A DNA stretch of 64,000 nt. Origin: Voacanga thouarsii (Eukaryota > Streptophyta > Magnoliopsida > Gentianales > Apocynaceae). Where the stretch lies: positions 1,364,001-1,428,000 of the forward strand of contig JANUWF010001272.1 in assembly GCA_026120185.1 (NCBI GenBank). Reading direction: 5' to 3'. Position numbers and translations under genes: made by a program. Positions 11,930-24,427 of the stretch are shown here, piece by piece (position 1 is the first letter of the stretch; the number at the start of each line of letters is the position of its first letter). Below the pieces are notes generated by a model. It saw only the letters and a list, made by a program, of their open reading frames with translations. It did not search any database and had not been told where the DNA came from.

Positions 11930-13080
11930 AGCAAAGGAGTCATGAAAAATACCAAGATGGGGAAGAAAAGTAAAGCAACGACTAAGATAAAAGCTATTGC
12001 ACCACCGAACACTAAGCAGAAAGAAAAAAAAATTGTTAAGGAAGCCTCATGATTCAACTCATCTGTAGAGCATACTACTCAAGAAAGCTCTGAAACCTAG
12101 GTACCCCACTTTCTTGATCAAAATTGTGAGTTTGAATTTAATGATTGGCTATCTCGGAATAGAACTGTAGTTTTGGGATATCGGGTTGATGCTGAGGGAT
12201 TCTTATATTTCTCTAATATTCTGAATTTGTTCAAAAATCTAGGTTGCGAAACCTTACTAACAGTTGATGAGAAGCTATACATCTCGTTAGTTTGGGAGTT
12301 TTATGCAAATATGAAAAATGGACGACTTGGAGAGACTAGAGTAGGGTTCATGGTGCAATGGTATAGCACCAAAGTAGGATCTGTGAATTTAGAATTTTCA
12401 TCAATTGTTAAACCGAATTTTTGGAGTGGGAGATGGGGGGATTCAGTTTTTTGAGATGAATAAGTTTCTGAAAAAGACATACATTTTTTATTTAGGAAGA
12501 TTTAAGGAAAGATTTACTAGTGGGAAGAGTTTCAAGAACTCGGGTGATAGAAATACAAAATGGCTAGCTTTGGGCATAAAACTTCCGTAAGTGTTATACA
12601 AATGATACTAATGTTAGCTCTTTCTGAAGGTCGACAAATCAGCTTTGGATTTTTTGTAGTAAAACTAATGATGCAGTTAAAAAATACATCTCATAAAGCA
12701 CTTCTGTATGGCAATATTTTGACCAAAGTATTCAGCCGCTTCAATTTAGATTTAAATAAGTGTGAGCCTGATTAAATGAAGAAAAATATCTATAACATGG
12801 AATCATTCGAAAGAATGGGCTTTCTTCAAGTGAATAGGGAATGGGTTTTACTCAGAGATCTATCGGATGAAGAAAAAGAAAATGTGTTAAAAATGAAGAA
12901 GGAAGGAAAAGGAACTGCTCAACCTGCGGGAACGAAATGAAAGGCTGAGATAGAAACTCAAGAAGAGTCCTCTAGGAAGGGAAAGAAGAAAATTCATGAC
13001 ACAAGCATCAGTCAAAGCATTCTAGAAGCCATAAATTTGTTGGTTGTTAAGGTAGATAGCCTTAGTTCAGAAATCTAAAA
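11930..13080 (+). pseudogene. Sirevirus env-like ORF (ORF3), degraded
   Basis: Downstream of pol, where Sireviruses often carry an extra 'envelope-like' ORF. A Lys-rich start (about 11950-12050) is followed by a segment with FLYFSNILNLF, ETLLTVDEKLYISLVWEFYANM and VGFMVQWYSTKVG, like the 'putative plant transposon protein' domain found in such ORFs (established knowledge). A Lys/Glu-rich tail follows (about 12850-13080). At least five stops interrupt it. Its role was never firmly shown in the family; calling it envelope would be inference. No signal peptide or clear membrane segment is visible. Confidence 0.6.
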
Positions 13081-13499
13081 TTTTAGGTACAGGCTAACTA
13101 TTATGGAAGAGAAGGATCAAAAGGATGCAACCATGCCTAAAAACATGTACCATGTCGAGAACAAGTGACTGAAGAATAACTTTCCCAAGAGGAAGAAAAT
13201 GACAATGAACAAGACGTTGTGAAGAAGAAGAAAGATAAAGAAATGAAAGCCACTCAGATTGAAGAGCAATTGAAAGACAAGGACCTTAGTCAATAGCAGA
13301 CATCTGAGGAACATGAACAAGGAAGGCAGATACCCATGCGTAAGGAAAAGCCATCACCACTTGCCCCTACTGCAGTACCTTCTCCCAAACCAACCATAGC
13401 TAGCAGCTCATCTGGTAAACAGCAGAAATATATAAGGGTCAAAAGAGACAACACCCCAAAAAAGGTTGCTGGGACTAAATCAGCAACCATTCATATTTC

Positions 13500-14910
13500 C
13501 TAACTGATCATTTCTGCGGACTGCTTACAAGACTTCTTTTGCTTGAACGACTTTTCCTCCTTTTTTATTAACAATCACTTTTATAATTTCTGCACTAGTA
13601 TTTGAACAATTTAAAATTTACATTTCTCCTGACCTATCTGCTAAATATATATCTCTTCATCTACATTCTGAACAATTTATTTGACATATTTTTTCTTCTT
13701 ATTCTCTAATTCTGTATTTTGATTGATGACAAAAGGGGAGAAAAATATAGATTATGGATTTGTTAGGCGATTGTGTGATGATGTGACTAGATTATTGATA
13801 TATAAGTTATGTGATGATATAAATGTGATAATGTTGTGATGATACGGATGATGAAAATATATACTGCTTGTATATAATAGGTGTATGTTGGTGTATGAAA
13901 ATTCATTATGGATTGTGATTATGAAAATATATACTAGTTGTATGTTGGTCTATGAATGTGGACTATGAAGAGTGGGGTGATTTGATGGAAACCATGTTGA
14001 GATATTATTATTTTTTTTTATGAACAAAATAGATTGAAGTGTGTATAAGCCTATTGTGCATTCTAACTAATTGAGATTTGGTTAGGTGAATGATTTGTTT
14101 CAACTATTGCTGTGGTATGCATTTTATTTTATTTTTTTTTAGATAATGAGGATATCTATGGTTTTTTTGTTGCTCAAAAAAATCCTTGTGCCTGAAATAT
14201 CCAGAGAAAACTAGGTTGGGTTAAAAACCTCTGCTCCATCTTTGAGAAATTTTGTTTTTTTACCCTACACATACACAGAGGGAGTTTTGGACTCACATTT
14301 CTTCAATCCAAAAGTTCCGTCCAAAAATGAGTTCTGAAAAGGCTAGCTTCAGTCTAATATTACCCTATTTTGGACACATGTTTTGAAAATTCAAAACCTT
14401 AAGTCCAAAAATGTCCTTTTAAAAGATTAGTTTCTATCTCACTTCTCCTACCGTGGATGCACATTTTGGAAGTCCAAACTTTTGGAATCCAGTCTTACTC
14501 TCAAAACGCACTTCATGGCTTTACATCTTATGTTCATATATAAACATATTAAGGAGGAGCATTATAGCTTATAATTTATATTTTATACGTCCTTATGTAC
14601 ATATCTATACTTTTTTTTTTTTTTTACTAATTGTGGCTATTCTCTTGTAAAATAGTCGTGTGATGGAAGAAAGGAGGATAAGGAGGTAGGTTGGGCCATA
14701 GGCTCATTGAGTCATATTTTTTAGTATACGTTTAAATTTTCTTATCTTAATCTCATCAACACTCTTTAAATCCTACAATGAGATAAAGCTTTTTTTTTTT
14801 TTTGTTAAAAATATTCTTGTTTCTCTAGGTCTTATATGTTTGTACTTTGCATATCATTAATTTTATATCACAATCCCATCAAGTTTGTCATCACTCAAAA
14901 ATTAAGAGAT
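13500..14910 (+). other. Sirevirus 3' untranslated region
   Basis: No coding sequence. It holds a PPT-like gacaaaaggggagaaa (about 13728-13743), of the kind Sireviruses repeat upstream of the 3' LTR, and several ttttggac/gtccaaaa words (14280-14480). The PPT proper just before the LTR has decayed to aaaaattaagaga (14897-14909). Confidence 0.6.
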
Positions 14911-15840
14911 TGTTAGCCCTAAGGGCATTCTCCTGTGTTTTGACTTATGATAAAAATTAATAAAGACGAACTTATGCGATTTATATGTGATAGGACATGT
15001 TTGACCTCAATTCTTCCGAGACATACAAATGAGATTGCTAAACAACTCTTGTGCAACGAAATCCAAGAATGGGTGATAAAGTATAGGACAAGCTTAAGAG
15101 ATTGCATACCAAGGAGCTCTTAAGAAGAGTCATAGACTAGGAATCGTGTGTTAAGGTATATTGTGTAAATTCCTATGTCTTTTTTACCTTATGATTCAAT
15201 TTATTTCTACCTTGAAGTATACAAACAAAAAGATTTCAAGGTATAAAGTCTTTAAAATTTTGCATTGAATAGTTTGGATGGCTCTGCATCCAAAAGCTTT
15301 GTCCAAATCTCTATGAACAGTGTCAAAATGTTTCTCTGTGAACAGTGTCAAAATGTTTCTGCCTAGAAATGTGTCATTTTGGACTCACTTTTGGACACAC
15401 TCTCATCCAATACTTTAGTCCAAAACTCTGAAAAATCTAACAGCGAGAAACTAGTTGTTTTTAGCCGTTAATGTCATACTTTTTGCTTCTATAAAGAGAT
15501 TCAAAACTCAATTTTAAAGCCGATTTTTGTCCTATCTTTATCAAAAATACTCCTACACTTTAGAATACAAAAATTTTCCTTTTCATTAGTGCTTCAAAGT
15601 GAAATCTAATTGCTTCAAAAAGGTAAAAGCTATTGTTGCTTATTTATTTGCATATTTCCTCAATAGTGTGAGCTATCTCTGTTTCATTCCTATAATCCTT
15701 TTTGTATATCAATGTTGTAGTGTAAAACCTATTTAGGGTGAGTCTTGATTCGTTGTTGGTTGAGAGGTTGTGGTAAAACCAAGTGTGGGTGATTCTCTTG
15801 TGTAATTGGTGTAGATAGACATCATTTAGTTAGCTCAGTT
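14911..15840 (+). mobile_element. 3' LTR of the Sirevirus-like element
   Basis: It begins TGTTAGCCCTAAGGGCATTC, a typical Sirevirus LTR start, directly after the decayed PPT. Towards the end it has 'aaaaccaagtgtgggtgattctcttgtgtaattggtgtagatag', the usual U5 region. The right border is lost at the junction with the next element, so no TSD can be read. A 25-bp direct repeat (about 15311-15360) contains 'gaacagtgtcaaaatgtttct' twice. Confidence 0.75.
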
Positions 15841-17512
15841 TATAAAGAGATATGCCCTCTTAGACTAGGTTTCTGATGTAAATATCGAATGTTTTAATAA
15901 AAGAATTTATTTCCAGAAATTATCTGTGAATTTACATTTTTATTTGTGCACAATTACGTTTGAAAAACCCATTGTGTTTAAGTAAATAGTCCATGTGAAT
16001 AGAGGTCTTTCATAGTAAGGTATGGATCATAGGTTACTTGACACATAAACATTCATTCTTAACCGATTGACGATAATGGGAATCTTATCAAGTCTAGGTT
16101 ATTATGTTGTGAATTCCAAATGGGGAATGGCTTACCTTTAGTCAGTGAGTAGTCCACTCACTTCATGACATAAGCGTATTTCGAATACGTAGAACAGGAC
16201 CTGTGGTAGTGGTTTCTTAAAGTACTATATGGTAGAAACCTAGACTACTACCGCTACAGCGTGGACTAGTACTCTACGACTTGAGTATGAGTTGGTGGTC
16301 TGACGAAGTTGGAAGCATATACTTTGATATGCTATAGTTGAGGTTCTATAGTAGGGCTAATATACTTGCATGTTGGGTATGTGTGATTAGTTAGTTAAGA
16401 CAGACTTATACAAGATAGTTTTTATACTATATCGCCCCTTGTGGTTATCTGAATGATCTAAATATCTAGGGCTCTGGGAAACATGATTTGAATGTTTGCT
16501 TTAGGATAGCTCCTTTGGAATGCGGAAACAATCCAAGAAGTCGTGGATCATTGGACTAGAGGCCTAACGATGGTAGATGTCATTTAGAGATGTGTTAGTA
16601 CACTTCTTCCTCTCTAAATGTACGGCGATGTATAGAGGGGTATTTTAGTCATTACACCTGTAAGTCGGAGTCTTTGCTAGCGCAGTATTATCATTGGTAT
16701 CAATATTTCCTTATGGTGATATTAGGAAATATTTAAAATGCAAAATATATCTTTTTATATGGCGATGGTATTTAGATTATTTTAGTAGCCAAGGTAGTGT
16801 GTCTTTTGGTCCCCAGTATAGACCATGAGTCTTAATTAAATACAGACTAAGGAATTGATCTTAAATTAAATGGAATTTATTTAAGTAGCCTATTTAATTG
16901 TTGGGCTAGAATAAAATAAAAGTCCATGGAGAGAAAGAATTAATTAAATTAGTTTGGTGGGTTAATTAATTATTCAGGGCTTTGGCCCAATTTGAATAAT
17001 TAAAGATTAACTTAGGACTAAACTAATATAGGCTTATTTATTGGACTAGTTTATTTGGGCTGAAAAATTAATTATTAATTGGGCCATTTATGTGGTTCTA
17101 ATTAAAATAATTAATTAAGTCTAAAAGGTTAAACTAAGAGTCCAATGGCCCAGTCTAGTTTAACCTAGTGTTTTATTTAGGTTAAATAGGAGGATTGGAG
17201 ATAATGTTTTCTGTTACGGCCTCTTTTCTGTGTAAAAAAATTGCCAAACATCTCTCTCTCTCTCTCTCTCTACAAGAAAGTTCCCTAGCCTTGTAAGATG
17301 TTCACCAAACGGAATTAGGCAGGCCATATACTAGAAGACCAAGAGTTTGGTGTTTACCTACATGCAAAGATGGAGTAAGAGACTTGTAGGAATCACACCA
17401 GAGGTTTTCACCAGCACACCTACCCCAGTTGTGCATATTCCGGTCTAGTCGATTCTTAGAATAAGAAAAAGAGGTATTTTTTATAAACCTTGGAAGCCGT
17501 GCAGGGCACGAC
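15841..17512 (+). mobile_element. 5' LTR of Angela-like copia element, left part
   Basis: From 'gagatatgccctcttagac' onward it matches the 3' LTR at 27495. The first bases differ (tttataaa instead of TGTTGG), so the border is damaged. Over about 150 bases checked by eye the LTR copies differ by roughly 6%. A CT microsatellite sits at 17250-17271. The LTR is interrupted by a gypsy solo LTR at 17513 and resumes at 21790. Net length is about 1.8 kb against 1872 bp for the 3' LTR. Confidence 0.85.
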
Positions 17513-17578
17513 TGTGAAAACCCACCTAAAGCTAAACCTAAAATAAGGTGGTCAGGATGCATATCATATTATTTTGCA

Positions 17579-17620
<42 letters not shown>

Positions 17621-17780
17621 TGATTTTTTATGCTTTGGAATTATGATTTATAGGCTAAAAGGCTTAGTTATGCTCATTGAGCAAGAAGGGTAAAATGGGC
17701 ATTTTACTTGAGGACAAAATAGGAAGATAGCTTGAGGATTAAATAAAAAGAATATTTAGATGAGGAAATAAGAACAAGAG

Positions 17781-17850
17781 TTGTTGTGGTTTAGTGGTTA
17801 GAACTTTGGAATTAATCTCTAAAGTCTTGAGTTCAAATCTCATCATTTAA
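17781..17850 (+). repeat. tRNA-like (SINE-type) module in gypsy LTR
   Basis: 'gtggtttagtggtt' looks like a pol III A box and 'gagttcaaatctc' like a B box, about 40 bases apart, as in tRNA genes and tRNA-derived SINEs. A T-rich run follows at 17863. It is about 75% identical by eye to 46867-46935 over 60 bases. It is not a foldable tRNA gene. Confidence 0.6.
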
Positions 17851-19431
17851 GTCTTATCATGATTTTTTTTTTTTTTATTTAAGGTTAGATTTCGTTTCTT
17901 GCACTCCATGAAAAAAATAGAAGTGTTGTCCTAGAGGAGAAGTGAAGGGAATGTCCTAATCCTACCCATATGTCCTAAAAAGGATTCCAGAAGAATTCTT
18001 TGTCCCTCCATTACATCTATCTTGTCCTAACCTTTTCACCAATTAAGCTTGTTCAAAATTTATCCAAATCCATATTTTAATTCCAAAAAATTCAGCAAGG
18101 ATTATTGGTCTTTGAATTTCGAAAATGACTCTTAGAGACTGGAGATTTGACTAAAAATAAGGAAGAAGTTAAGGAAGGCTCCCAAGAGGAATTAATCTCC
18201 ATGGTTGAGCCTTCAAACTCCACTCTATAGTGTTCATATTCTCCATGAAAGAAACCTGAAATTTTTCTAGATTCTTGAGCAGCCTAATCTTCAAAAATCT
18301 CAACCATCTATCTTACTTAATTGCTGCCAGAAAAATGGCCAATTTATTTAGCTTGAAGACTGAAATTCTTGTGCAAAAACTGGACTGCACAAAACTGCAC
18401 AAAAAAAAAAAAAAAAAATCTGGGCAGTTTCGCAGCATAGCAGGCCGAAATCAAAGCTGTTTCTTCTACCTTCAAACCAGTAAAATACCTTTGCTTTTCC
18501 TCCATAAAGAAGGCTGAAAACCAGCCTTAAAGGATCCTTAAACACCTCTTAAAACCCTCTGCAAATCAACTGGAATAATGCAGGAAAAACTGCATAGAAA
18601 ATTCTGCAACCATTCGAACCATAACCAGAAAAATTCCAGCCTTGTTCCCTTCAAGCCTTGGCCGAAAACCACCCTCAAATCTCTGTAAGTTAACCTATCT
18701 TCAGCCATGAACTAAACACCATTCCCCCCCTCCACTTACCTTGCACAACTGGACTTCATAACCACACCTCAAATTCCTCCTACAATCACTCCCATCAAAC
18801 TTCTATTTGGATTTTAAAATTTCCAGCATTTGCTCTATGAAAACACCCTTGAATTAGGCTTCATGACCAGAAAATTCTTCTGCTATTGAACATAGAAATT
18901 CAGCCAGCCTTAAAGCTTCCTCAACCCTCATTCATTTTAGCAAAACACAAGCAATCCAGTCGGCCATTCACAGCTCCAAGAAACCTCCATCAATCAAACA
19001 CCATTAACATATCTTTTACGTTAAGACACTCCTTAAATTTCTATTTGAATTTCAAACAACCAGATTTTTCTCTTCCTCCCTAAACTAAAAACCAAAATCC
19101 CTAAACTGCCTCAATCATTTGGCCAGCCCTCTTTAGAAAATTCGTCCAGCATTCCCCTTTCATCTTCTCCATTTTCACCAAGAAAGCACACTACCTTTCT
19201 TCAATCTAAAGACCACTCTAAACACCTCTAATCCCTCCCAAAAACTCTAGAACACTCCTACATACTCCCTAGAGTCCATTTCTAGATTTTATAACATCAA
19301 ATCTCGAAAACAGAAATTGACAATCGGATCAAAACCAGAATTTTCCTTGAAGTCTCAAGCACATCATTAAGGTAACCAAGAACAACTTTTGTTCATCTTC
19401 TTTCCTTCAACCTTTAACATATCATACTAAT

Positions 19432-19432
<1 letters not shown>

Positions 19433-19498
<66 letters not shown>
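19433..19498. repeat. (CT)n microsatellite
   Basis: About 33 CT units inside the solo LTR. It makes spurious Leu-Ser and Arg-Glu ORFs on both strands. Confidence 0.95.
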
Positions 19499-19507
<9 letters not shown>

Positions 19508-20159
19508 GGCCGAAATGGTTGCAACAACCATGGTTGTTTTCTTTCTCCTCTCTTGGACAATTCAAGACTCTCAAGTGCGTGGATCTTCTTAAATCTTCAT
19601 CAAGATAGTCATCAACCAAGTATTTCTATTTAACCTTTCTTTTGAATTCTGGATTCATGTCTCTTGGTTGTTGATAGAGAGGATAGAATATGAATGGGGA
19701 ATTGAGTATATGCATATATATGAAGGGGTTGAGATTGGAGCATGAGAATGATTGATCATGATTAAGCTTTGAGAAATTCCTTGAGAATCGATGTATGCTC
19801 TCCATGTCTTAAGAGATTATGAATGTTTAAGCATGCTAGATGTTATGTCACCTTTGGTGAATAGGATATTATGTTCTTATTTTCATTGAAGCCGAGAGTA
19901 TGACTATGCTTAGTAGAGATTTGGCCATGTGATAGTAGGATGGATTTAAGCCCTGTTCATGAATAGAATAGTTTGTTGATTGATGCTAGAGTATATGTTC
20001 ATGATTCTTGTTAGCAATAAGAAAATTATGATCATGACCTTGTTGATCCTAGGCTATTTTGATTAACAAATTTTGTTACCCTGATTAAAATTATTACTAT
20101 GTTTTTTCTCCAAAGATTTCCAAATTCTTAGGAAGTTTTGGAAAGGGAATATTCAATGA

Positions 20160-20640
20160 GATAGTGATATTTTACTAGTCAAATAAATGATATATTTTAT
20201 TAAAAATAATATATATGTATTTATATATAATAATAAATAAAACCTTTTATATAATAATAATAATTATTATAATATTAATGACCTTGTAGACCATATATTC
20301 ATAAATATTATTTATATTTATTAATCAAAATTTAATAAAAGTTATTTATTATTAATTTTAATACGTATTGATTATTAGTTAAGAGAGTAGTAATAGTTTA
20401 TTTTACTATTTAAGATTTACCATATTTTAATATCACCTAGGACTTTGGATTCTTCATCAATTAAACCCTAGTTTATTTATTAATATCAACACTCAATATT
20501 TATTATTTGAATCTATAAGTTATTAGTAATTATTTTACAAACCCTAGTTATTTTAACTTATCAAACTAGACTTATTTTATAAAATCATTTATCATGTAGC
20601 CTTAAAACTTAGGACATTAAGGTCATGATTGTAATAAGTT
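20160..20640. other. Very AT-rich stretch inside solo LTR
   Basis: No gene. Dominated by ataataat, tttatta and similar words; base composition differs from the rest of the LTR, so it may be a later insertion, but I see no terminal repeats or duplication. Confidence 0.3.
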
Positions 20641-21789
20641 GAACTAGGATTATTTATGTAAGCAAATGTAGCTTGAGTATAACCTTATGACTTAAGTTTA
20701 CCCCAGGTAGGATTAGGTCAGCTTTGAAAGATTTGTGAATTTGATCAAGCAAAGGATCAGGTAAGCCTCTGCATAAATTTATTTGAAGACAAAAGGTTTC
20801 TATGGCAAGCCAAATGCGATGTGTATGGACACTCATTTTGTAAAGGCAATTAAAGACTTTTTTTTTTTTATTTCAGTCAAGCAAATTATTTGAAAATTTA
20901 AACAAGCGATTTTACACAAATACTAAACTCTTTCTAAAACCTAACTTTGACAAGAATTTCAGATACCCTTAATTGCAATTTCCAAATAAAGCAATGTATT
21001 ATCAGTTTTCTCCCAAGTGGGACAATTAATGTTGAGTACACAATAAGAGTAGACTACTAGGACTAGTATTTGAAGGGTTAGGGTAAGTCTCTCAGTAGGT
21101 GGCCACTTCTGAGGGGTGAGTCCTTCCCGGATAGGATGCCAATCCAGTAGGTCATGCCGGTCCAAGCTAGCATGTTTCAGTCATGTGGACTATATGTTTC
21201 CGGAGTGGACAACATGTAAGTTTAGGTGTGGAGAAGGAGGAGTACCTCACCCGATAGGTCGTACACCTACCTTTTTGTTAGTCTGCAAAAAGTGTGGCAT
21301 TCTGGCTATTATATGGTCATAGGGCTCAACGTGTGGTAACCCATGACTACCCGTTTGAGTGGTTGTATTTATTATACACATGTATGGTTTGAAAAGCAAA
21401 ATGCCACTCTTTATTTCAACATTATTTCACGCTTGCCAGTACTTTCTCTTATGCAATTTTTACAACTTACATACATGAACTATTTTACCTGAAACACTCA
21501 AAGCACACACGGGCTTATTGAGATTTTTATCTCATCACCTTTTATGCCATGTTTACAGGTCGATCCTGTCGTGGAGATAAGTAGCTAGATTTGTTGCCTA
21601 CTTTGAAGACTTTATGTTATTTATTTTGTGTGTTGTTTTTAGAGATAATAGTAATCAATTTATTTTGGACTTGTACCTGTATTTTTAGGTTGTAATAAGT
21701 TCAATTTTAAGGTATTGCTTTTATTTTCTTTTGTGTGACCTAGATATCCCCGGCCCTACTGGGCCTAGGTCGTGGGGTGTTACAACGAC

Positions 21790-21915
21790 TGACATCGGTT
21801 AGGGCTGCCAGAGCCGGCGCCGGCTCTGTTCGGTTCCCCTATTCTTGAGTTTTTCCAGTTTTGTTTTGTTTTCGTTTCCCCCGCGTGCCCTGCGTTTTCC
21901 ATTTCTATGCCTTCA
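21790..21915 (+). mobile_element. 5' LTR of Angela-like copia element, right part
   Basis: Resumes the LTR after the solo LTR and ends ATGCCTTCA, matching the 3' LTR end at 29366. It holds a perfect palindrome-like word agccggcgccggct (about 21810-21824). Confidence 0.88.
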
Positions 21916-21917
21916 AT

Positions 21918-21929
21918 TAGTATCAGAGC
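21918..21929 (+). promoter_or_regulatory. Primer-binding site with one mismatch
   Basis: Reads TAGTATCAGAGC; the standard initiator-Met PBS is TGGTATCAGAGC. The single G-to-A change fits decay by transition. Two bases separate it from the LTR end. Confidence 0.85.
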
Positions 21930-23593
21930 ATGAAGGTTTTGTGAAAATATAGGGAGTATGCATCTAGATGAATAAAACTGGACACATATATGTGATTAAA
22001 ATTGTGATCCTTCACTATTTTTGCTTTGGATAGATTCTCTATTACACCTCGTAGGTGGAGGTATAAGAGATGTGTAATTTACTGTTTTTCTTAGAAAATC
22101 GTATAAGCCCAATGTTTATGGGTATAGGCAATTGTTGGTTTTGGTTGATTTCGTTGTATTTGGTTTGAAATAAAAAAGCCATTGATACCAGAAGTTGAGA
22201 AGAAAACAAGGAAAATTCGCAAAGAAAATTCGCAGAAAAAAACTGCAGGAAGAGCCATCCAGACCGGAACTGGCGCCAGCTAGGCCACCCAAACTGGCGT
22301 CAGCTAGGGTCTAGACTTGCGTTCGGTCCACTCGCTAGTTGCTCATGGGTCCTGGTTCTGTGCAGTGGACCACAGTTCAGATGGGTGCCTGATCCAGTGC
22401 GGCAGGTGTAGTGGACCAAGGACAAATTTTTTAATTTTCCTTGTAATTTTTCTTGCAATTTCTTTTGGTTTTGGGGTCCATACCAGGAGAAGTTAATATT
22501 TTGCAATAGTTAATATTCAAGGAATATTTTTGCATGAAAAATATTAGTAAGGGATTTTAGGATTAAATAAGAACATTAATTAATTAATGTATTTAATTCA
22601 ATTATCTGGGCACTTAAGTTTAGAAAATAGAAAGGCATGAAAACGTCTACTATTTTCTAGCATGCTATTTTTATATACTTATGTGCACGTTTTCTCAAAG
22701 ACCAAAGTCTTTGGGAATGTTTTGACAAGGAAAACATTTTTCTACAAATTAAATGGTTATTTTAATTTGAACAAAAATTAATCCTTAGATATTTTCTCAA
22801 AGGATTTAATCCTTGACATAGAAAATATATTAAATTTAGATATTTTTGTAAGGTTAAAATAGAAAGCCATTTTTTTTTTTAATTTTGGCATAAGAAAAAT
22901 TGTTTTGTCAAATAAACTTGAGACCAAAGTCTCTAGAAAGTTTTAATTGGAAAATTTTTGAAATCATTAATTTTTTAACTTAAATAAAATTAGTCCATAG
23001 GAAAAACTCTCAAAGAATATAAACCTTGACATAGAGATTTTTATGGGCTTAGACATTTTATTTTTTTGTTAAGGGAAAAACTTAATGGAAATTTTCAAAA
23101 TGATATTTTTCTAGAAAACCTTTGTTTTAAAAGACTAAGCAGAAGAGGGGTTCCAACGGCCCTATGGCTTCCATCATGATCCTTATTAGAGATTGTGGGG
23201 TCCCTCGCGTCACCCTGTGAGTGAACCCGTATAGGATAGGGATACCACAAGAATCTAGACCTAATGGAAGGATGTAATTAATAAACTGGGGTATGTACTA
23301 TGATCGGCTAGCCCCTCGTTGGAGGTCATAGTGCGAGGTATGTCAATAGGAAATGAGAGAAAACGGCCATCCCCTCGATGGAGTTTTCTTCTAGATCATT
23401 ACCTAAAAGGGAAATTAATTTGTGGTGGCTAACACACATAGCTTAAGAAACTGTTAATTTTCCCAAGAAGTTATATCAGTTTTCCTAAGAGCCAAATTAA
23501 TTATTACCAGTTTTGATAATAAGGATAAAATGCACATATTTGTTTTGTTTTCAAAAACTGAATCTTTTTCTTTTATTTTTTGATTTTTCAGAA
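21930..23593 (+). other. Leader of Angela-like copia element
   Basis: Untranslated region between PBS and gag, 1.66 kb, with no ORF of note. It contains 'aactggcgccagctagg' and 'aactggcgtcagctagg' in tandem (22268-22310), echoing the GC motif of the LTR. The paired phrases 'gctagcccctcgttgga' and 'ggccatcccctcgatgga' (23308-23380) are a second direct repeat. Such long leaders are usual in Angela-type elements. Confidence 0.6.
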
Positions 23594-24415
23594 ATGGCGG
23601 GAGGTTCTTTTAGTTCATTGGCCGTTATTTTCTGAGAGAATAAGCTAACGGGACTAATCTTTGTGGACTGGAAGAGTAACATGGACATAATACTCACAAC
23701 GAAAGAGTGTAAGTATGTCCTTTATGAAACCTACTCTGTTATTGGAGTGGGTTCCACCGTCAAGGAGCTTAAGGCTGAGAAGGCATGGAAGAAGGTCGAC
23801 GAGATGGCTCATTGTTACCTGTTGGCCTCTATGTCTAATATGCTCCAATCCAAACATAAGCACATGACTACTGTGTAAGACATAACCTAATCATTTGCTA
23901 TGATGTTCATGGATAAGAGCCGGCCCGCAAGGCAAGAGGCTCTCTGGACCATCATTAAGACTAAGATAGCTGAGGGAGCTTCAGTCAGAGAGCATATGCT
24001 CAAGATGATTACTGCTTTTGAGAAGGTAGAAATCTTAGGAGTTGTCATTGACCCCGAGAGCCAAGTGGACATGGTTCTTGAATCTCTACCAGGTTCCTTT
24101 ACTCAGTTCAAGAGGAACTATAACATGAACAAGTTGAACATGGGTTTTACTGAGTTGATGAAGGAGCTTCAAATGACAGAGAAGGTCATGAAGCCACAAT
24201 CTAAGGTTATGATTGCTAAAGTTTCATCTTCTAGAACTGGGCCCAAACCCAGGAAGTTCAAGAAGAAGAAGAGGAATGCAACGGCCCAGCCCAAGACCCA
24301 GCCTAAAAACAAACCCAAGGGCAAGTGCTTCAAATATGGACTGAAGGGACACTAGAAAAAGGAGTGTCCGGATCTTCAAGCCAAGAAAAACCCCACAGGT
24401 AATGTTTTCTATCTA
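23594..24415 (+). pseudogene. Copia gag with damaged zinc knuckle
   Basis: Nucleocapsid/capsid protein that packages element RNA. The ATG at 23594 opens MAGGSFSSLAVIF, then the usual gag core: KLTGTNFVDWKSNMDIIL, KAWKKVDEMAHCYLLASM, ALWTIIKTKIAEGASVREHM and VDMVLESLPGSFTQFKRNY. A basic linker leads to the zinc knuckle at 24326-24367, where CX2CX4HX4C has become CFKYGLKGH-stop-KKEC: Cys to Tyr and Trp to stop. Other stops lie near 23633, 23876 and 23888. All parts are in one frame, so it is a recently intact gag. Confidence 0.88.
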
Positions 24416-24427
24416 GAGTCTATATCA

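Larger units (their letters stand above)
17513..21784 (+). mobile_element. Gypsy (Tekay-type) solo LTR, 4.27 kb, perfect TSD
   Basis: It starts TGTGAAAACCCACC and ends GTCGTGGGGTGTTACA, flanked by acgac on both sides (17508-17512 and 21785-21789). Joining the flanks restores the sequence seen in the partner LTR near 29235-29260, which confirms the insertion. The 3' part (20990-21560) resembles the LTRs at 43543 and 51961 ('gttgagtac', 'ggaggagta', 'ccaagctagcatg'). It contains a TA microsatellite (17582-17617), a tRNA-like module (17783-17850) and a long CT run (19433-19498). Its ends are diagnostic of a chromovirus LTR; no internal region remains. Confidence 0.92.

Noticed and set aside
17781..17850. 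A genuine tRNA gene
   Set aside because: The A and B boxes are recognisable, but I cannot pair an acceptor stem or find a proper anticodon arm, so only a tRNA-like module is claimed.
19422..19633. Arg-Glu and Leu-Ser repeat ORFs
   Set aside because: They are translations of the CT microsatellite.
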